NCBI GenBank assembly: GCA_044450785.1
Contig: JBIOJM010000001.1
Span: 36,580 to 100,579, forward strand
Direction of reading: 5' to 3'
Source: JBIOJM01 sp044450785
GTDB lineage: Bacteria; Planctomycetota; Planctomycetia; Isosphaerales; Isosphaeraceae
DNA length: 64,000 nucleotides
Of this stretch, positions 56,738-64,000 are shown piece by piece; within the stretch, counting starts at the first letter, position 1; the number at the start of each line of letters is the position of its first letter. The notes below the pieces were generated by a model. The model did no database searches, was not told the origin of the DNA, and saw nothing but the letters and a program-made list of their open reading frames with translations. Position numbers and translations under genes: made by a program.

Positions 56738-59700
56738 TCACTCATCATACGCCGTCTCACGTCCGCGAATCTCGCGGAACTGCCGGCTACGGATAATCGT
56801 CTCCACGGCGGAGACGACGTGATCGTTATTTGCTTTCAACTCGGCCTGCATCAGAGCCAGGAGCGGTTCATCGGAAAGCTGCACGGAACGGCCCAAGGCG
56901 TAGCCGAGCAACTTGCGGCAGAACTGGCGCAGAAATGCCTGGCGCCTCACCGTGAGCAGGTAGGTCCGCAAACCGTCGAGACCTTCGAATTGCGCTCCAT
57001 CCATGGTCTTGACGCGCGTGTCGATCGGCCGGTCACCGAGGTCCTTGTCGCGCCGGCGTCCGATCGCGTCGAAGCGTTCGAGCGAAAAGCCGAACGCGTC
57101 GATGCGTCGATGGCAGACGGCGCACTTCGCGTCGCTGCTATGCTTTTCAACGAGTTGCCGGACGGTCAGGCCCTCGGTCGCGGCTTCGTCCTCAGGGAGT
57201 AGCGGCACGCCTTTCGGCGGTCGCGGCAAACGTTCGCCAAGCAGCACTTCGCTGATCCAGTTGCCGCGCAGAATCGGACTGGTGCGCGATGCGCCCGATT
57301 GCTTGGCCAGCGTCGTCGCCTGGCCGAGAATCCCGCCACGTCCGTATTGTTTGATGCCGTCAACCCGACGCCAGTCTGCACGTGGGTCCGCGTTTCCTGG
57401 CCGACTGGCACGCTGAGAAGCCTGTCCCAAAGGGATGCCGTAGTGCTTCGCCAGCGGCTCGTTCAGGAACGTGTAATCCGCGTTCAGGATGCTCTGCACC
57501 TGGCCATCGTTCTGGAAAAGGTCGGTGAAGAACTGAATCGATTCCTCGTACATCGCGCCGCGCAGGCCGGCAAACGTGGGGAAGTGCCGCTCGCTCTTTT
57601 CATCCAGATGGTCGAAATCAGCGATGTGCAGCCAGTGGCAGGCGAATTCGATCGCGAGCCGTCGGGTCTTGGCGTCGCGGAGCATTCGCCGCGTTTCTGT
57701 CACCAGTGTGTCCGGGTCACGGAGCCGGCCAGCCGCGGCCGCCTGGCGGAGTTCTTCGTCGGGCTGCGACGACCAAAGGAAGTAGCTGAGACGGCTCGCC
57801 AGCTCCCAGTCGGAAACGGGAGCTTGCCCCTCGCCTGGGCCCGGCTTCTCGACTCGATAAAGAAACGCTGGTGCGACAAGCACGCGTGCAAGCAACAGAC
57901 GAACGGCTTCATCATGGGGAATCTCTTGCTCCCTCAGCTTGCCGTAGAGGGCACGCAGGTCTTGCGATTCCGGACTGGTCAGCGGCCGGCGGTAGACCCG
58001 CCCCGCGAATTCGAGCAGTGCGTCGAGATGTTTCGGCTCCGTGTCGATCAGATGCTGCCTGAAAGCGGCAGCGCGGTCGTTGATCGGCTTGCGCAGCGGT
58101 TCAAACACCTTGGGGTCCGCGTCCTGGGTCGCATATTCCATTAACTGAGCGAAGGCATCGACCAGCGTCAGCGCGTCATGGCTGATGTAGTGCAGCTCGT
58201 CCCAGAGGCGGTTGAGCCGGGATTGCTGTGCTGGGTTGAGCATCAGCCGGACGAGCTGGTCGTCCTCGCGATAGAACAATGTGAGGGTGACGACCTCATC
58301 GACCGGCACGATCTTGGTGTAACACAGGGCGGCGGGGAACAGGCGCCGGAAGTCATCGAATGCCGACTCGATTCGTTTCCGCGTCGCGCTGTTTTCATTG
58401 ACGATGATCGGCGTGGCGTAAGACGTTTTCTGATTGTTCGCGGTCCACTGACCGTTCGCGATCGTCACCTTGACCTCGCTGGGAAGCAGCCCGGATTCGC
58501 GTGCCGGTTTGCCCGCGACCACTTCGAGCTGCACGCTCCCCAGGGCGCCCGTGTCCTTGTCGAGCACACCGGTCGTGACCAGCTCGCAGCCGGCGGCAAG
58601 CTCGGCGGGAAGACGAACCGTGATGACCGACGGGGCATGGACACAAAGGCTGGCGGTGTCGATGGTGCCACCGCCGGGATGTTTGCTGAACGTCGCCGGA
58701 TCGAGGCCCCATTCCGCCTGGCCCGGCGCGGGACTCTTGGGTTGGGAGTTCTCACGGGATGCTTTTGCTGTCGTTTCCCCGGCCCGGACGCGGGGCATTG
58801 CGCCGAACAACGGCCCGCCGAGCGACGCGAGCTGCCGGTAGAGCGCCGCGTCAGGGCTGTCTTTCGCCGCGGGCGGACCGGACGTGAGAAGCTTTTGCAC
58901 GTCGCCGGCCAGCTTGCGCTTTTCATTCGCATCCCTGGCCATTTGCCATCTCGCAAGCAACGACCCGGCGGGGATAACCGGGCCGGCCTCACTCCCGCCC
59001 TTGTCCGGCTCGGCGTAGAAGTGCCAGACACCCTCGTTACCGAACCGATCGGCGTGCGGATTGCCGGCCAGCACATTGCTCGACACGTCAGCGGCGAGGT
59101 CCCACGTTCGTCCGCCGTCGCCCGTGCTGGTGAGCTTGAGCTCGATCGTGGTCAGGTCGCATGCGTGATTCCCGTCGCGCGGCCCGATCAAGAGCGAGAC
59201 AAGGTCGCCGGTCTGAGCGGCGAGGTGCTCGATCTGGCCGACTTTCACTTGTTTGCTGCCCTGCGCGATGCCGGTGGCGAGCCGCCGCCGGGTCGCCCCG
59301 CGCCGGAGCTCGAGCGACCAGGTCACGCCGTTGCCGCATTCGGGGTGCGCATGAGTCACCGTCGCGTCGATTCGGACCGTCGCCGTCACCGGGCTGCGCC
59401 AGCCGACCGCGGCGCGCAGGGTGGGCGACGGATGGACCGCGACGCTGTGCGGTTTCATGTTGCCGGGAATGCGCACGTGCTGGTCGGACGCGTTGGCCAT
59501 CAGCGAGGGCGTTTCGTTACGGCCCCAGCCCTGGATGAAGTCATAGCCGGAAGTGCCTTTGAGCTTGTTTGTGAAATGCCCGCCGAGCGCCACGTTGCCG
59601 CCGGAGCCGATGCCGAGGTAATCGAGCCAGGCCCGCAATGCGTCCACCTCGACGCCGTGTTTCCGAGCCAGCTCGCCCACGTCGGCCTTGCCTTGTGCAG

Positions 59701-61078
59701 CGGCGGCTTCAGTGGCGGCGCTCAAAGACTTGGCCACGGCGGCAAACACTCGCGTGCGCCGCGCTGCCAGGTCGCGGGTGACTTCGCGGACGTCGCGCAA
59801 CAGCAGGTCGGGCCGTCCCGGCGCGACGAGCCGTGGCTGTTGCCACACGACGAAGTCATGCTCGTTGCCATCCCCCGCGTCCGACGTGACGAGTGAAAGC
59901 GTGACCTGCTCGCCATCGGGCGACGCCGGAATCTTGAACCGTACCTCCTGCTTGGCGATCAGCGGAGTGACCGGCTCCAGCCACTTCTTCGGGCCGCCCA
60001 CCTTGCCGATATGACCGACGGTGGTGAACCTCCAGAGCCCCTTTTGCCACGCGGCAATGTCGGCGACGAGCGCGGCGGCGTCCGCCGGCTTCGCGGTGCA
60101 CCAGCGGGCACGGAGGCCGTCCAAGAGGAGCGACGGCTCGCCGCGCGCGAGACCCTTCCAGAGCGTGCCGAGATACTTGGCATTCAACCCGCGTTCGCGG
60201 GCGACGGTTTCAATGCTCTTGCGGCCCAGCATCAAAGGCTCTCGGTCGGCGATCGTCGCGGCGAGATATCTCTCGATCGGCAGGCGGCCACCTTGGTTGG
60301 TGTCAAAAACGATACCTTGAAGATTCACCTTGTCGCCACCACGCTGATCGCTGAATTCGCGATAGAATTCACGGATTCGCGTCAGGATCTCCTCGGTCCA
60401 GTCACGCGGCGTGGTGTGAGGAGAGAACCGAAACCCATCGGGCAAGAGCACCGCGTGGCTCGCGACTTCCTTGGCGGCGTCCAGATACTTCGTGACGAGC
60501 GCCGGCGACATCACGAGTGCGTTGCCGGTGTTGGTAAACCCTTCGCCCGCCGCGCCATCGCCGGGAAACTCGTGCGCCGGGTCCAGCGAATCGATGCCGG
60601 TCAGGTCGCGGAGAGTGTAGGTGTACTCGGCATTGCTGAGCCGGCGGAGCACCACCCGCCCCGGATCGCCGGCCCGAGCTTTCGCCTCGACCGTGAGATA
60701 CCCGCGCACCCACTGGTGGAGTCGAGTCCGTTCCGCATCAGCCGGCTGGCGAGCCTTTTTGGGCGGCATCTGGCCGGATTCGAGCATCTCACCCACCTTC
60801 TGCCAGGTCTGCGGGTGCTTCCGCACATCGGCCCACGTCGCGAACGTGGTGAAATCGATGTCGGCCTCGGTCCGTTTTTCGGAGTGGCATTCGTGGCAGT
60901 AACGCGCAAGCAACTGCCGAATTTCGGGCTGATACGCCCGCTCGAGCATCTTCACATCCAGGTCTTCCGCCCCCGTCGCCGGCCGTGAAGGAAGCAGCAG
61001 CAGTGTCACCGCCACCACGTTCACCGTCCACACGGTCACGACTGCTGCGATTCGCATTCGCAAGGCTCCGTTCTTCAT
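56738..61078 (-). CDS. DUF1592/PSCyt1 domain cytochrome-type protein
   Basis: The ATG at 61078 has GAGGAC upstream and starts a signal peptide (MRIAAVVTVWTVNVVAVTLLL). The 1,446-residue protein begins with a PSCyt1 heme-binding region (RYCHECHSEKRTEADI, CxxCH) and a DUF1587 region. The C-terminal half has DUF1595/1592/1588/1585 elements (YVYRVEKP-like FLYRVEKPG, SYFLWSSQPDEELR, FTFLNEPLAKHYG-like YTFLNEPLAKHYGIP, CAVCHRRIDAFGFSLERFDAIG, DTRVKTMDGAQFEGLDG). It is longer than most, with an extra central region (about 250-900). It is probably a periplasmic c-type electron-transfer protein. Confidence 0.9.
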   Translation of the reverse strand: MKNGALRMRIAAVVTVWTVNVVAVTLLLLPSRPATGAEDLDVKMLERAYQPEIRQLLARYCHECHSEKRTEADIDFTTFATWADVRKHPQTWQKVGEMLESGQMPPKKARQPADAERTRLHQWVRGYLTVEAKARAGDPGRVVLRRLSNAEYTYTLRDLTGIDSLDPAHEFPGDGAAGEGFTNTGNALVMSPALVTKYLDAAKEVASHAVLLPDGFRFSPHTTPRDWTEEILTRIREFYREFSDQRGGDKVNLQGIVFDTNQGGRLPIERYLAATIADREPLMLGRKSIETVARERGLNAKYLGTLWKGLARGEPSLLLDGLRARWCTAKPADAAALVADIAAWQKGLWRFTTVGHIGKVGGPKKWLEPVTPLIAKQEVRFKIPASPDGEQVTLSLVTSDAGDGNEHDFVVWQQPRLVAPGRPDLLLRDVREVTRDLAARRTRVFAAVAKSLSAATEAAAAQGKADVGELARKHGVEVDALRAWLDYLGIGSGGNVALGGHFTNKLKGTSGYDFIQGWGRNETPSLMANASDQHVRIPGNMKPHSVAVHPSPTLRAAVGWRSPVTATVRIDATVTHAHPECGNGVTWSLELRRGATRRRLATGIAQGSKQVKVGQIEHLAAQTGDLVSLLIGPRDGNHACDLTTIELKLTSTGDGGRTWDLAADVSSNVLAGNPHADRFGNEGVWHFYAEPDKGGSEAGPVIPAGSLLARWQMARDANEKRKLAGDVQKLLTSGPPAAKDSPDAALYRQLASLGGPLFGAMPRVRAGETTAKASRENSQPKSPAPGQAEWGLDPATFSKHPGGGTIDTASLCVHAPSVITVRLPAELAAGCELVTTGVLDKDTGALGSVQLEVVAGKPARESGLLPSEVKVTIANGQWTANNQKTSYATPIIVNENSATRKRIESAFDDFRRLFPAALCYTKIVPVDEVVTLTLFYREDDQLVRLMLNPAQQSRLNRLWDELHYISHDALTLVDAFAQLMEYATQDADPKVFEPLRKPINDRAAAFRQHLIDTEPKHLDALLEFAGRVYRRPLTSPESQDLRALYGKLREQEIPHDEAVRLLLARVLVAPAFLYRVEKPGPGEGQAPVSDWELASRLSYFLWSSQPDEELRQAAAAGRLRDPDTLVTETRRMLRDAKTRRLAIEFACHWLHIADFDHLDEKSERHFPTFAGLRGAMYEESIQFFTDLFQNDGQVQSILNADYTFLNEPLAKHYGIPLGQASQRASRPGNADPRADWRRVDGIKQYGRGGILGQATTLAKQSGASRTSPILRGNWISEVLLGERLPRPPKGVPLLPEDEAATEGLTVRQLVEKHSSDAKCAVCHRRIDAFGFSLERFDAIGRRRDKDLGDRPIDTRVKTMDGAQFEGLDGLRTYLLTVRRQAFLRQFCRKLLGYALGRSVQLSDEPLLALMQAELKANNDHVVSAVETIIRSRQFREIRGRETAYDE

Positions 61079-61223
61079 GTCCTCGCTTCCATGCGATTCT
61101 TGTGACTTTCGGTGTGCTGACGGAGTTCGTCGCCCGCCACTTTCCAACCCACGTGGAGGGGATGGTGTCCAATCGACCGAGGCTTGAAGGCCGAATGACA
61201 CGGTGCTCCATACGCAGATACCA

Positions 61224-61231
61224 GTATACAC
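61224..61231. promoter_or_regulatory. GTATACAC box, first of an inverted pair upstream of vapB
   Basis: GTATACAC here and GTGTATAC at 61289-61296 form an inverted pair 57 bases apart upstream of vapB. GTATAC-type palindromes are known VapB-binding sites, so they may be operators for autoregulation. Confidence 0.4.
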
Positions 61232-61288
61232 AGTTTCCCGTCTTCCTGCACGGTGAGGCCTTGGTAGCTTGCTCCGCTCGCCACGATA

Positions 61289-61296
61289 GTGTATAC
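61289..61296. promoter_or_regulatory. GTGTATAC box next to the vapB start
   Basis: This box is the inverse of the one at 61224 and lies 30 bases before the vapB ATG, just upstream of the AAGGAGG ribosome site (61314-61320). It is positioned to overlap the promoter. Confidence 0.4.
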
Positions 61297-61326
61297 CAAT
61301 GATAGATATCACGAAGGAGGTGGGCC

Positions 61327-61557
61327 ATGAGCGAGAGCGGCATTGCGAAAATCTTCAAGCATGGGCGGAGCCAGGCGGTTCGCCTGCCCGGTGATCGGGT
61401 ACGCGTGCGGCGCGTCGAGGGCGGCATCCTGCTCGAGCCGATCGTGACGGATCTCGATACATGGTTCAGGGAGCTGGACCGCTTTGCGGACGTCCCGTTC
61501 ATGGAGGATGGCCGCCGGCAACCCCCGATGCCTGAGGCAAAGGACCTGTTCGATTGA
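61327..61557 (+). CDS. vapB: VapB-type antitoxin (SpoVT/AbrB-like)
   Basis: The ATG at 61327 has a perfect AAGGAGG site upstream. The 76-residue protein has an AbrB/MazE-type DNA-binding start (IAKIFKHGRSQAVRLPGDRVRVRRVEGGILLEP), typical of VapB antitoxins, and a C-terminal toxin-binding tail (DTWFRELDRF). Its stop overlaps the TTG of the truncated VapC gene. It may repress its own promoter through the nearby GTATAC boxes. Confidence 0.88.
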   Translation: MSESGIAKIFKHGRSQAVRLPGDRVRVRRVEGGILLEPIVTDLDTWFRELDRFADVPFMEDGRRQPPMPEAKDLFD

Positions 61558-61682
61558 CCTACCTTCTGGATACCAATGCCGTCATTGCCCTGCTGCGGAA
61601 CAAGCCCACCAACGTGCGCAAGCGGTTTCGACGCGCGGTGTCCAAGGATACGTCGATCATCGTGTGGGAAGACTGGACGTGA
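61554..61682 (+). pseudogene. vapC: Truncated VapC toxin (PIN domain start only)
   Basis: From TTG 61554 the frame reads YLLDTNAVIALLRNKPTNVR, the standard N-terminus of VapC with the first catalytic aspartate of the PIN domain (LDTN). It continues to DTSIIVWEDWT and stops at 61682 after 42 residues, where about 130 are normal. The remaining acidic residues needed for RNA cleavage are absent. The break lies next to the convergent RRM gene end. Confidence 0.75.
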
Positions 61683-61683
61683 G

Positions 61684-62034
61684 TCAGTACCGGTCGCCCC
61701 CGCCGCCATAGCCTCCGCGGCCGCCTCCACCTCCTCCGCCATAGCCTCCACGGCCGCCTCCACCTCCGCCCCCGCCGCCCCGATCCTCCCGCGGCTTCGC
61801 CTCGTTGACCGTCAGGCGGCGGCCGCCGTGGTCCTGGTCGTGCAGGGCATTGATGGCCGCGAGGGCCTCGGCGTCAGATGCCATCTCGACGAAGCCGAAC
61901 CCACGGCTCCGACCCGTCTGTCGGTCCACAACCACTTGCGCGCTTCTCACTTCGCCAAATGGGGCGAACAAGTCTTCAAGGTCGGCATCAGTGACCGAGA
62001 ATGTGAGATTGCCGACATACAGCTTCTTGCCCAC
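61684..62034 (-). CDS. Glycine-rich RRM RNA-binding protein
   Basis: A GTG at 62034 after GGGGGG fits best and gives the usual opening KKLYVGNLTFSVTD. A TTG two codons earlier is an alternative. The product of about 116 residues has one RNA-recognition motif with RNP2 LYVGNL and RNP1 RGFGFVEM, followed by a Gly-rich tail with GGYGGGG repeats. Such small RRM proteins in planctomycetes and cyanobacteria act in RNA folding or cold response. Confidence 0.93.
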   Translation of the reverse strand: MGKKLYVGNLTFSVTDADLEDLFAPFGEVRSAQVVVDRQTGRSRGFGFVEMASDAEALAAINALHDQDHGGRRLTVNEAKPREDRGGGGGGGGGRGGYGGGGGGGRGGYGGGGDRY

Positions 62035-62322
62035 CTTCAAACCCCCCGGGATCTGGGACGTGCCATGTTGACCCGCGTTCCACTTTCCGGGTCAAAAGAA
62101 AGAGGCCGGACCGGATGGCTCAACGGGTGGGCAAGGCGATCGAGGACAATGATCCGTTGATCTTCGCAATCTGGCTGAGCCGAGACCACCACCCTGAGCA
62201 CACTCGACGAACCTATAGCATGAAGTTTAACCGGGCTCCTGGCAAATTGGTACCAGCTTCTCGGCGCGATTTTTCGGCACCTCCCAGCCCGGGTCATTGT
62301 GACCATACTAGTTGCAGCCGGT

Positions 62323-63180
62323 TCAATCGTCGAGGCATCTGCCCATGAGAGGGCTTCCGGTCAGGCCTGCGGTGGGGATCGCTTGCTCCTTGACGGCGGT
62401 GCCGCTGGTCGCGAGCCGGATCATCTGCGCGGCCAGCTCCGCAATCCGAGGCGCCGCCTGATCAGGAGAAACGCCGCGGGCATGGATGTTGGAGATCAGA
62501 TTTCTGCGGGAGTCGTCGTGACCGTTCCGAGGCCGGTAGGCCATGTAGGCCGAGAGACTGAGGGCGGTGGCCAGGCCCGGGCGCTCACCGATCAGGAGCA
62601 CGGCGACAGCCGGGTCGATGATCTCGCCGATTTCGTTGAGCAAGCCCACGCGACCGTGGCGGATGAAAAAGGGCTGGCCAAACCGCCAGCCCCGGCGGTG
62701 GGCTTCGCCCGCAAGCAAGGGGAGGAGCGTGGGGACCTGGGCCTGTACTGCCGTGGCGGACAGGCCATCGGCGATGGCTACCTGGAGGTCGGCGCCGGCC
62801 GGGCAGCGGCGGACCACCTCAGCCCGCGCCACCGCGGCCAACGACCGGCCCAGGTCGGGCCGCAGCAGGAATTCCTGCTTGGTGTGGGCCAGGCTGGCAA
62901 CCTCGAACAGCCCCCATTCGGCCAGGAACGCCGCACCCAGGTCACCGGCGAGATCGAGCTCGGCCCAAACGGCATCTCTGGCCGCGGCGTGGTCGCGACG
63001 CAGCTCGAGCCAGGTCGTCGTCCGGTAAGCCGCCCCGGCGCGACCGGTCAGAATGCGCGCCGGCGTCCGCGCTCGCACTTGCTCCAGTACAGCGGGCAGC
63101 GACAACGGCGGCAAGAGCGGCACAGGATCGAGATCGGGGCCGTTTTGACGGGGCTCGGTTACGCGGGATTCGTCGTCCAT
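62323..63180 (-). CDS. eutC: Ethanolamine ammonia-lyase small subunit-like protein
   Basis: The ATG at 63180 opens MDDESRV; a GTG seven codons earlier is possible. The 285-residue protein carries the EutC hallmarks: GRAGAAYRTTTWLELRRDHAAARDAV, QVAIADGLSATAV, PFFIRHGRVG, LIGERPGLATALSLSAYMAYRP and SNIHARG. EutC with EutB forms the B12-dependent enzyme that splits ethanolamine to acetaldehyde and ammonia. EutB, normally directly upstream, is not here. The upstream side is a toxin-antitoxin remnant. Confidence 0.92.
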   Translation of the reverse strand: MDDESRVTEPRQNGPDLDPVPLLPPLSLPAVLEQVRARTPARILTGRAGAAYRTTTWLELRRDHAAARDAVWAELDLAGDLGAAFLAEWGLFEVASLAHTKQEFLLRPDLGRSLAAVARAEVVRRCPAGADLQVAIADGLSATAVQAQVPTLLPLLAGEAHRRGWRFGQPFFIRHGRVGLLNEIGEIIDPAVAVLLIGERPGLATALSLSAYMAYRPRNGHDDSRRNLISNIHARGVSPDQAAPRIAELAAQMIRLATSGTAVKEQAIPTAGLTGSPLMGRCLDD

Positions 63181-63251
63181 CGGTCTGGTCCCCACGGTCA
63201 CACGACTCTTCCACGACTTTTGCTACGACTTCGCGGCTGGCCGGATCGTGC

Positions 63252-63428
63252 TCAGTAGCCCAGCACGCGCGAACCGCCTTCCTGGAGCGCGACGTGGGTC
63301 CGTCCCAGATTGCGCTTCTCGTATTGGCTGACGAGCGCGTGAAGGAAGTCATTGAGCGAGGGCTTGCCGCAATCGAAGCCCTCTCGCACATGCCCGTGAT
63401 CGAGTCGCTCGATCCGCCGCTCACTCAC
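63252..63428 (-). pseudogene. Truncated GNAT-type toxin (TacT-like)
   Basis: A GTG at 63428 overlaps the antitoxin end and yields MSERRIERLDHGHVREGFDC then GKPSLNDFLHALVSQYEKRN and LGRTHVALQEGGSRVLGY before a TGA at 63252. The FDCG...LNDFL...QYEKRNLGRT.V pattern matches GNAT toxins of the TacT/AtaT type, which acetylate charged tRNAs. Only 58 of about 165 residues remain and the acetyl-CoA site is missing. It lies between a complete antitoxin and EutC. Confidence 0.62.
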
Positions 63429-63699
63429 GCTTCTTGGCCTTCCCTGCCATCAGGTGACGGAGCGCGGCGTTCGGCTTCGGCGGATGATCGAGCGCTTGCA
63501 AGAACCGCTCACGTTCCCGATCCGAAAGAACGACCGGCGCTTCCTCCGAGAAACGAATCTCGTCCTTTGGGATCACGTGCGCTTTGCGAATGCGCAACTC
63601 GTTCTCGTTCAACTGCTCGATGATGACTGTCGCATTGGCAAACGCCTTGGGCAGGCTAACGCGGCCCTTCGCATCCGTCAACCTCGCTTCCAGGCCCAT
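63421..63699 (-). CDS. Antitoxin with AbrB-like start and TacA-like end
   Basis: The 92-residue protein begins with an AbrB-like segment (LTDAKGRVSLPKAFANATVII) and ends with a DUF1778/TacA-like toxin-binding segment (VLSDRERERFLQALDHPPKPNAALRHLM). This mix is unusual, since TacA antitoxins normally use a ribbon-helix-helix start. It precedes the truncated GNAT toxin with overlapping stop and start, the typical antitoxin-first order. A palindrome about 70 bases upstream could be its operator. Confidence 0.7.
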   Translation of the reverse strand: MGLEARLTDAKGRVSLPKAFANATVIIEQLNENELRIRKAHVIPKDEIRFSEEAPVVLSDRERERFLQALDHPPKPNAALRHLMAGKAKKRE

Positions 63700-63770
63700 G
63701 TTCGTCCCTTTCTATCTTGTTTAATCTCTCCAAGCATACACGAAGAGGGGACTACGGTTAAGTGGGAATC

Positions 63771-63784
63771 TCCCACCGGTGGGA
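63771..63784. promoter_or_regulatory. Perfect 14-bp palindrome, candidate operator
   Basis: TCCCACCGGTGGGA is a perfect palindrome and lies 72 bases upstream of the antitoxin ATG. Further GTGGGA bases flank it. Toxin-antitoxin genes usually bind such sites for autoregulation. This role is inferred. Confidence 0.4.
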
Positions 63785-63898
63785 TCATCGCAGAATCTGT
63801 TTTTGCGACGGCTGAACGATCGAGCCGAAACTCGTTCCCTCGGCGCTCGCCAACGGCTTAGCTCGACTTTTGCCGTTTTTTTAGGGTTGTACTACGGT

Positions 63899-63958
63899 GA
63901 GCCTCCTTGGTGAGGTGGTAGGTATCGACCAACCGCCACATCTCACACAAGGAGGCTC
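63899..63958 (+). promoter_or_regulatory. Hairpin sequestering the Shine-Dalgarno at the right edge
   Basis: GAGCCTCCTTG (63899-63909) is the exact inverse of CAAGGAGGCTC (63948-63958), which contains the AAGGAGG ribosome site of the next gene. Inner bases (GTGAG with CTCAC, GTGG with CCAC) extend the stem. If transcription starts upstream, the ribosome site would be hidden, a control used by some transposase genes. Confidence 0.55.
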
Positions 63959-63960
63959 CC

Positions 63961-64000
63961 ATGGGTAGTTTAACCGACCGACCCCGCAAACGCCTGTCCC
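63961..64000 (+). CDS. Gene start cut by the window edge
   Basis: The ATG at 63961 follows AAGGAGG and opens MGSLTDRPRKRLS before the window ends. Thirteen residues do not allow a family call. The preceding hairpin that hides the ribosome site would suit a transposase. Confidence 0.5.
   Translation, partial: MGSLTDRPRKRLS

Noticed and set aside
58178..59896. 572-codon plus-strand frame opposite the DUF1592 gene
   Set aside because: It is antisense to a strongly supported cytochrome gene and has no recognisable domain.

Overview
The window is GC-rich DNA that most likely comes from a planctomycete, probably of the Isosphaera/Gemmata type. The markers are lineage-typical families: a DUF4058 fragment, a PVC-type CxxCH cytochrome fused to a CehA/McbA-like domain, a DUF1592/DUF1552 pair, a Ser/Thr kinase with a long TPR tail, tandem Uma2 proteins, and exported HEAT-repeat proteins. 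I saw no rRNA, tRNA or CRISPR array.

Layout. 1-12.2 kb: DUF4058 end, carB and ugd (ATGA overlap), a convergent TPR membrane protein, the 1,606-residue CehA/PVC-cytochrome fusion, a phasin-like protein and an AhpD-like protein. 12.3-15.7 kb: a decayed accessory patch with an N-terminal fragment resembling PglY/DUF6079, a zeta-toxin module, queE, a headless transposase, and a frameshifted phospholipase-D remnant resembling DISARM DrmC. 15.7-26.8 kb: housekeeping and regulation. This holds an M28 peptidase, an alpha/beta hydrolase, an operon of HEAT/pseudo-receiver protein, sigma-54 activator and DNA methyltransferase, then lysA, argH and a sugar-epimerase-like cupin. 27-35.8 kb: a complete RND efflux system (TolC-like, HlyD lipoprotein, RND pump) followed by an OmpR-type regulator and histidine kinase. 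35.9-40.4 kb: two Uma2 proteins, a YaiI-family protein, an exported terpenoid-cyclase-fold repeat protein, and a Cu/Zn SOD lacking the usual disulfide cysteines.

40.7-50.8 kb is the most interesting accessory stretch. Four tightly packed plus-strand genes encode a degenerate-NTPase/DUF559-type nuclease fusion, an unknown protein with a winged-helix-like start, a 1,058-residue protein with two P-loops whose C-terminal half is HerA/DUF87-like, and a SAM methyltransferase. They face a two-gene minus-strand cassette (SPPY-type DNA methyltransferase plus AAA ATPase) with a good sigma-70-like promoter and lower GC. A transposon-associated zinc-ribbon/HTH protein lies beyond it. I propose this as a candidate, not previously named, defence or DNA-processing island. 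That is inference from domains and gene order.

51-64 kb: the kinase/TPR gene, the DUF1592-DUF1552 operon, VapB with a truncated VapC, a glycine-rich RRM protein, an EutC without EutB beside it, a TacA-like antitoxin with a truncated GNAT toxin, and at the right edge a gene start whose Shine-Dalgarno is buried in a hairpin. Broken toxins beside intact antitoxins, a headless transposase and nuclease fragments show repeated gain and decay of mobile and defence genes.
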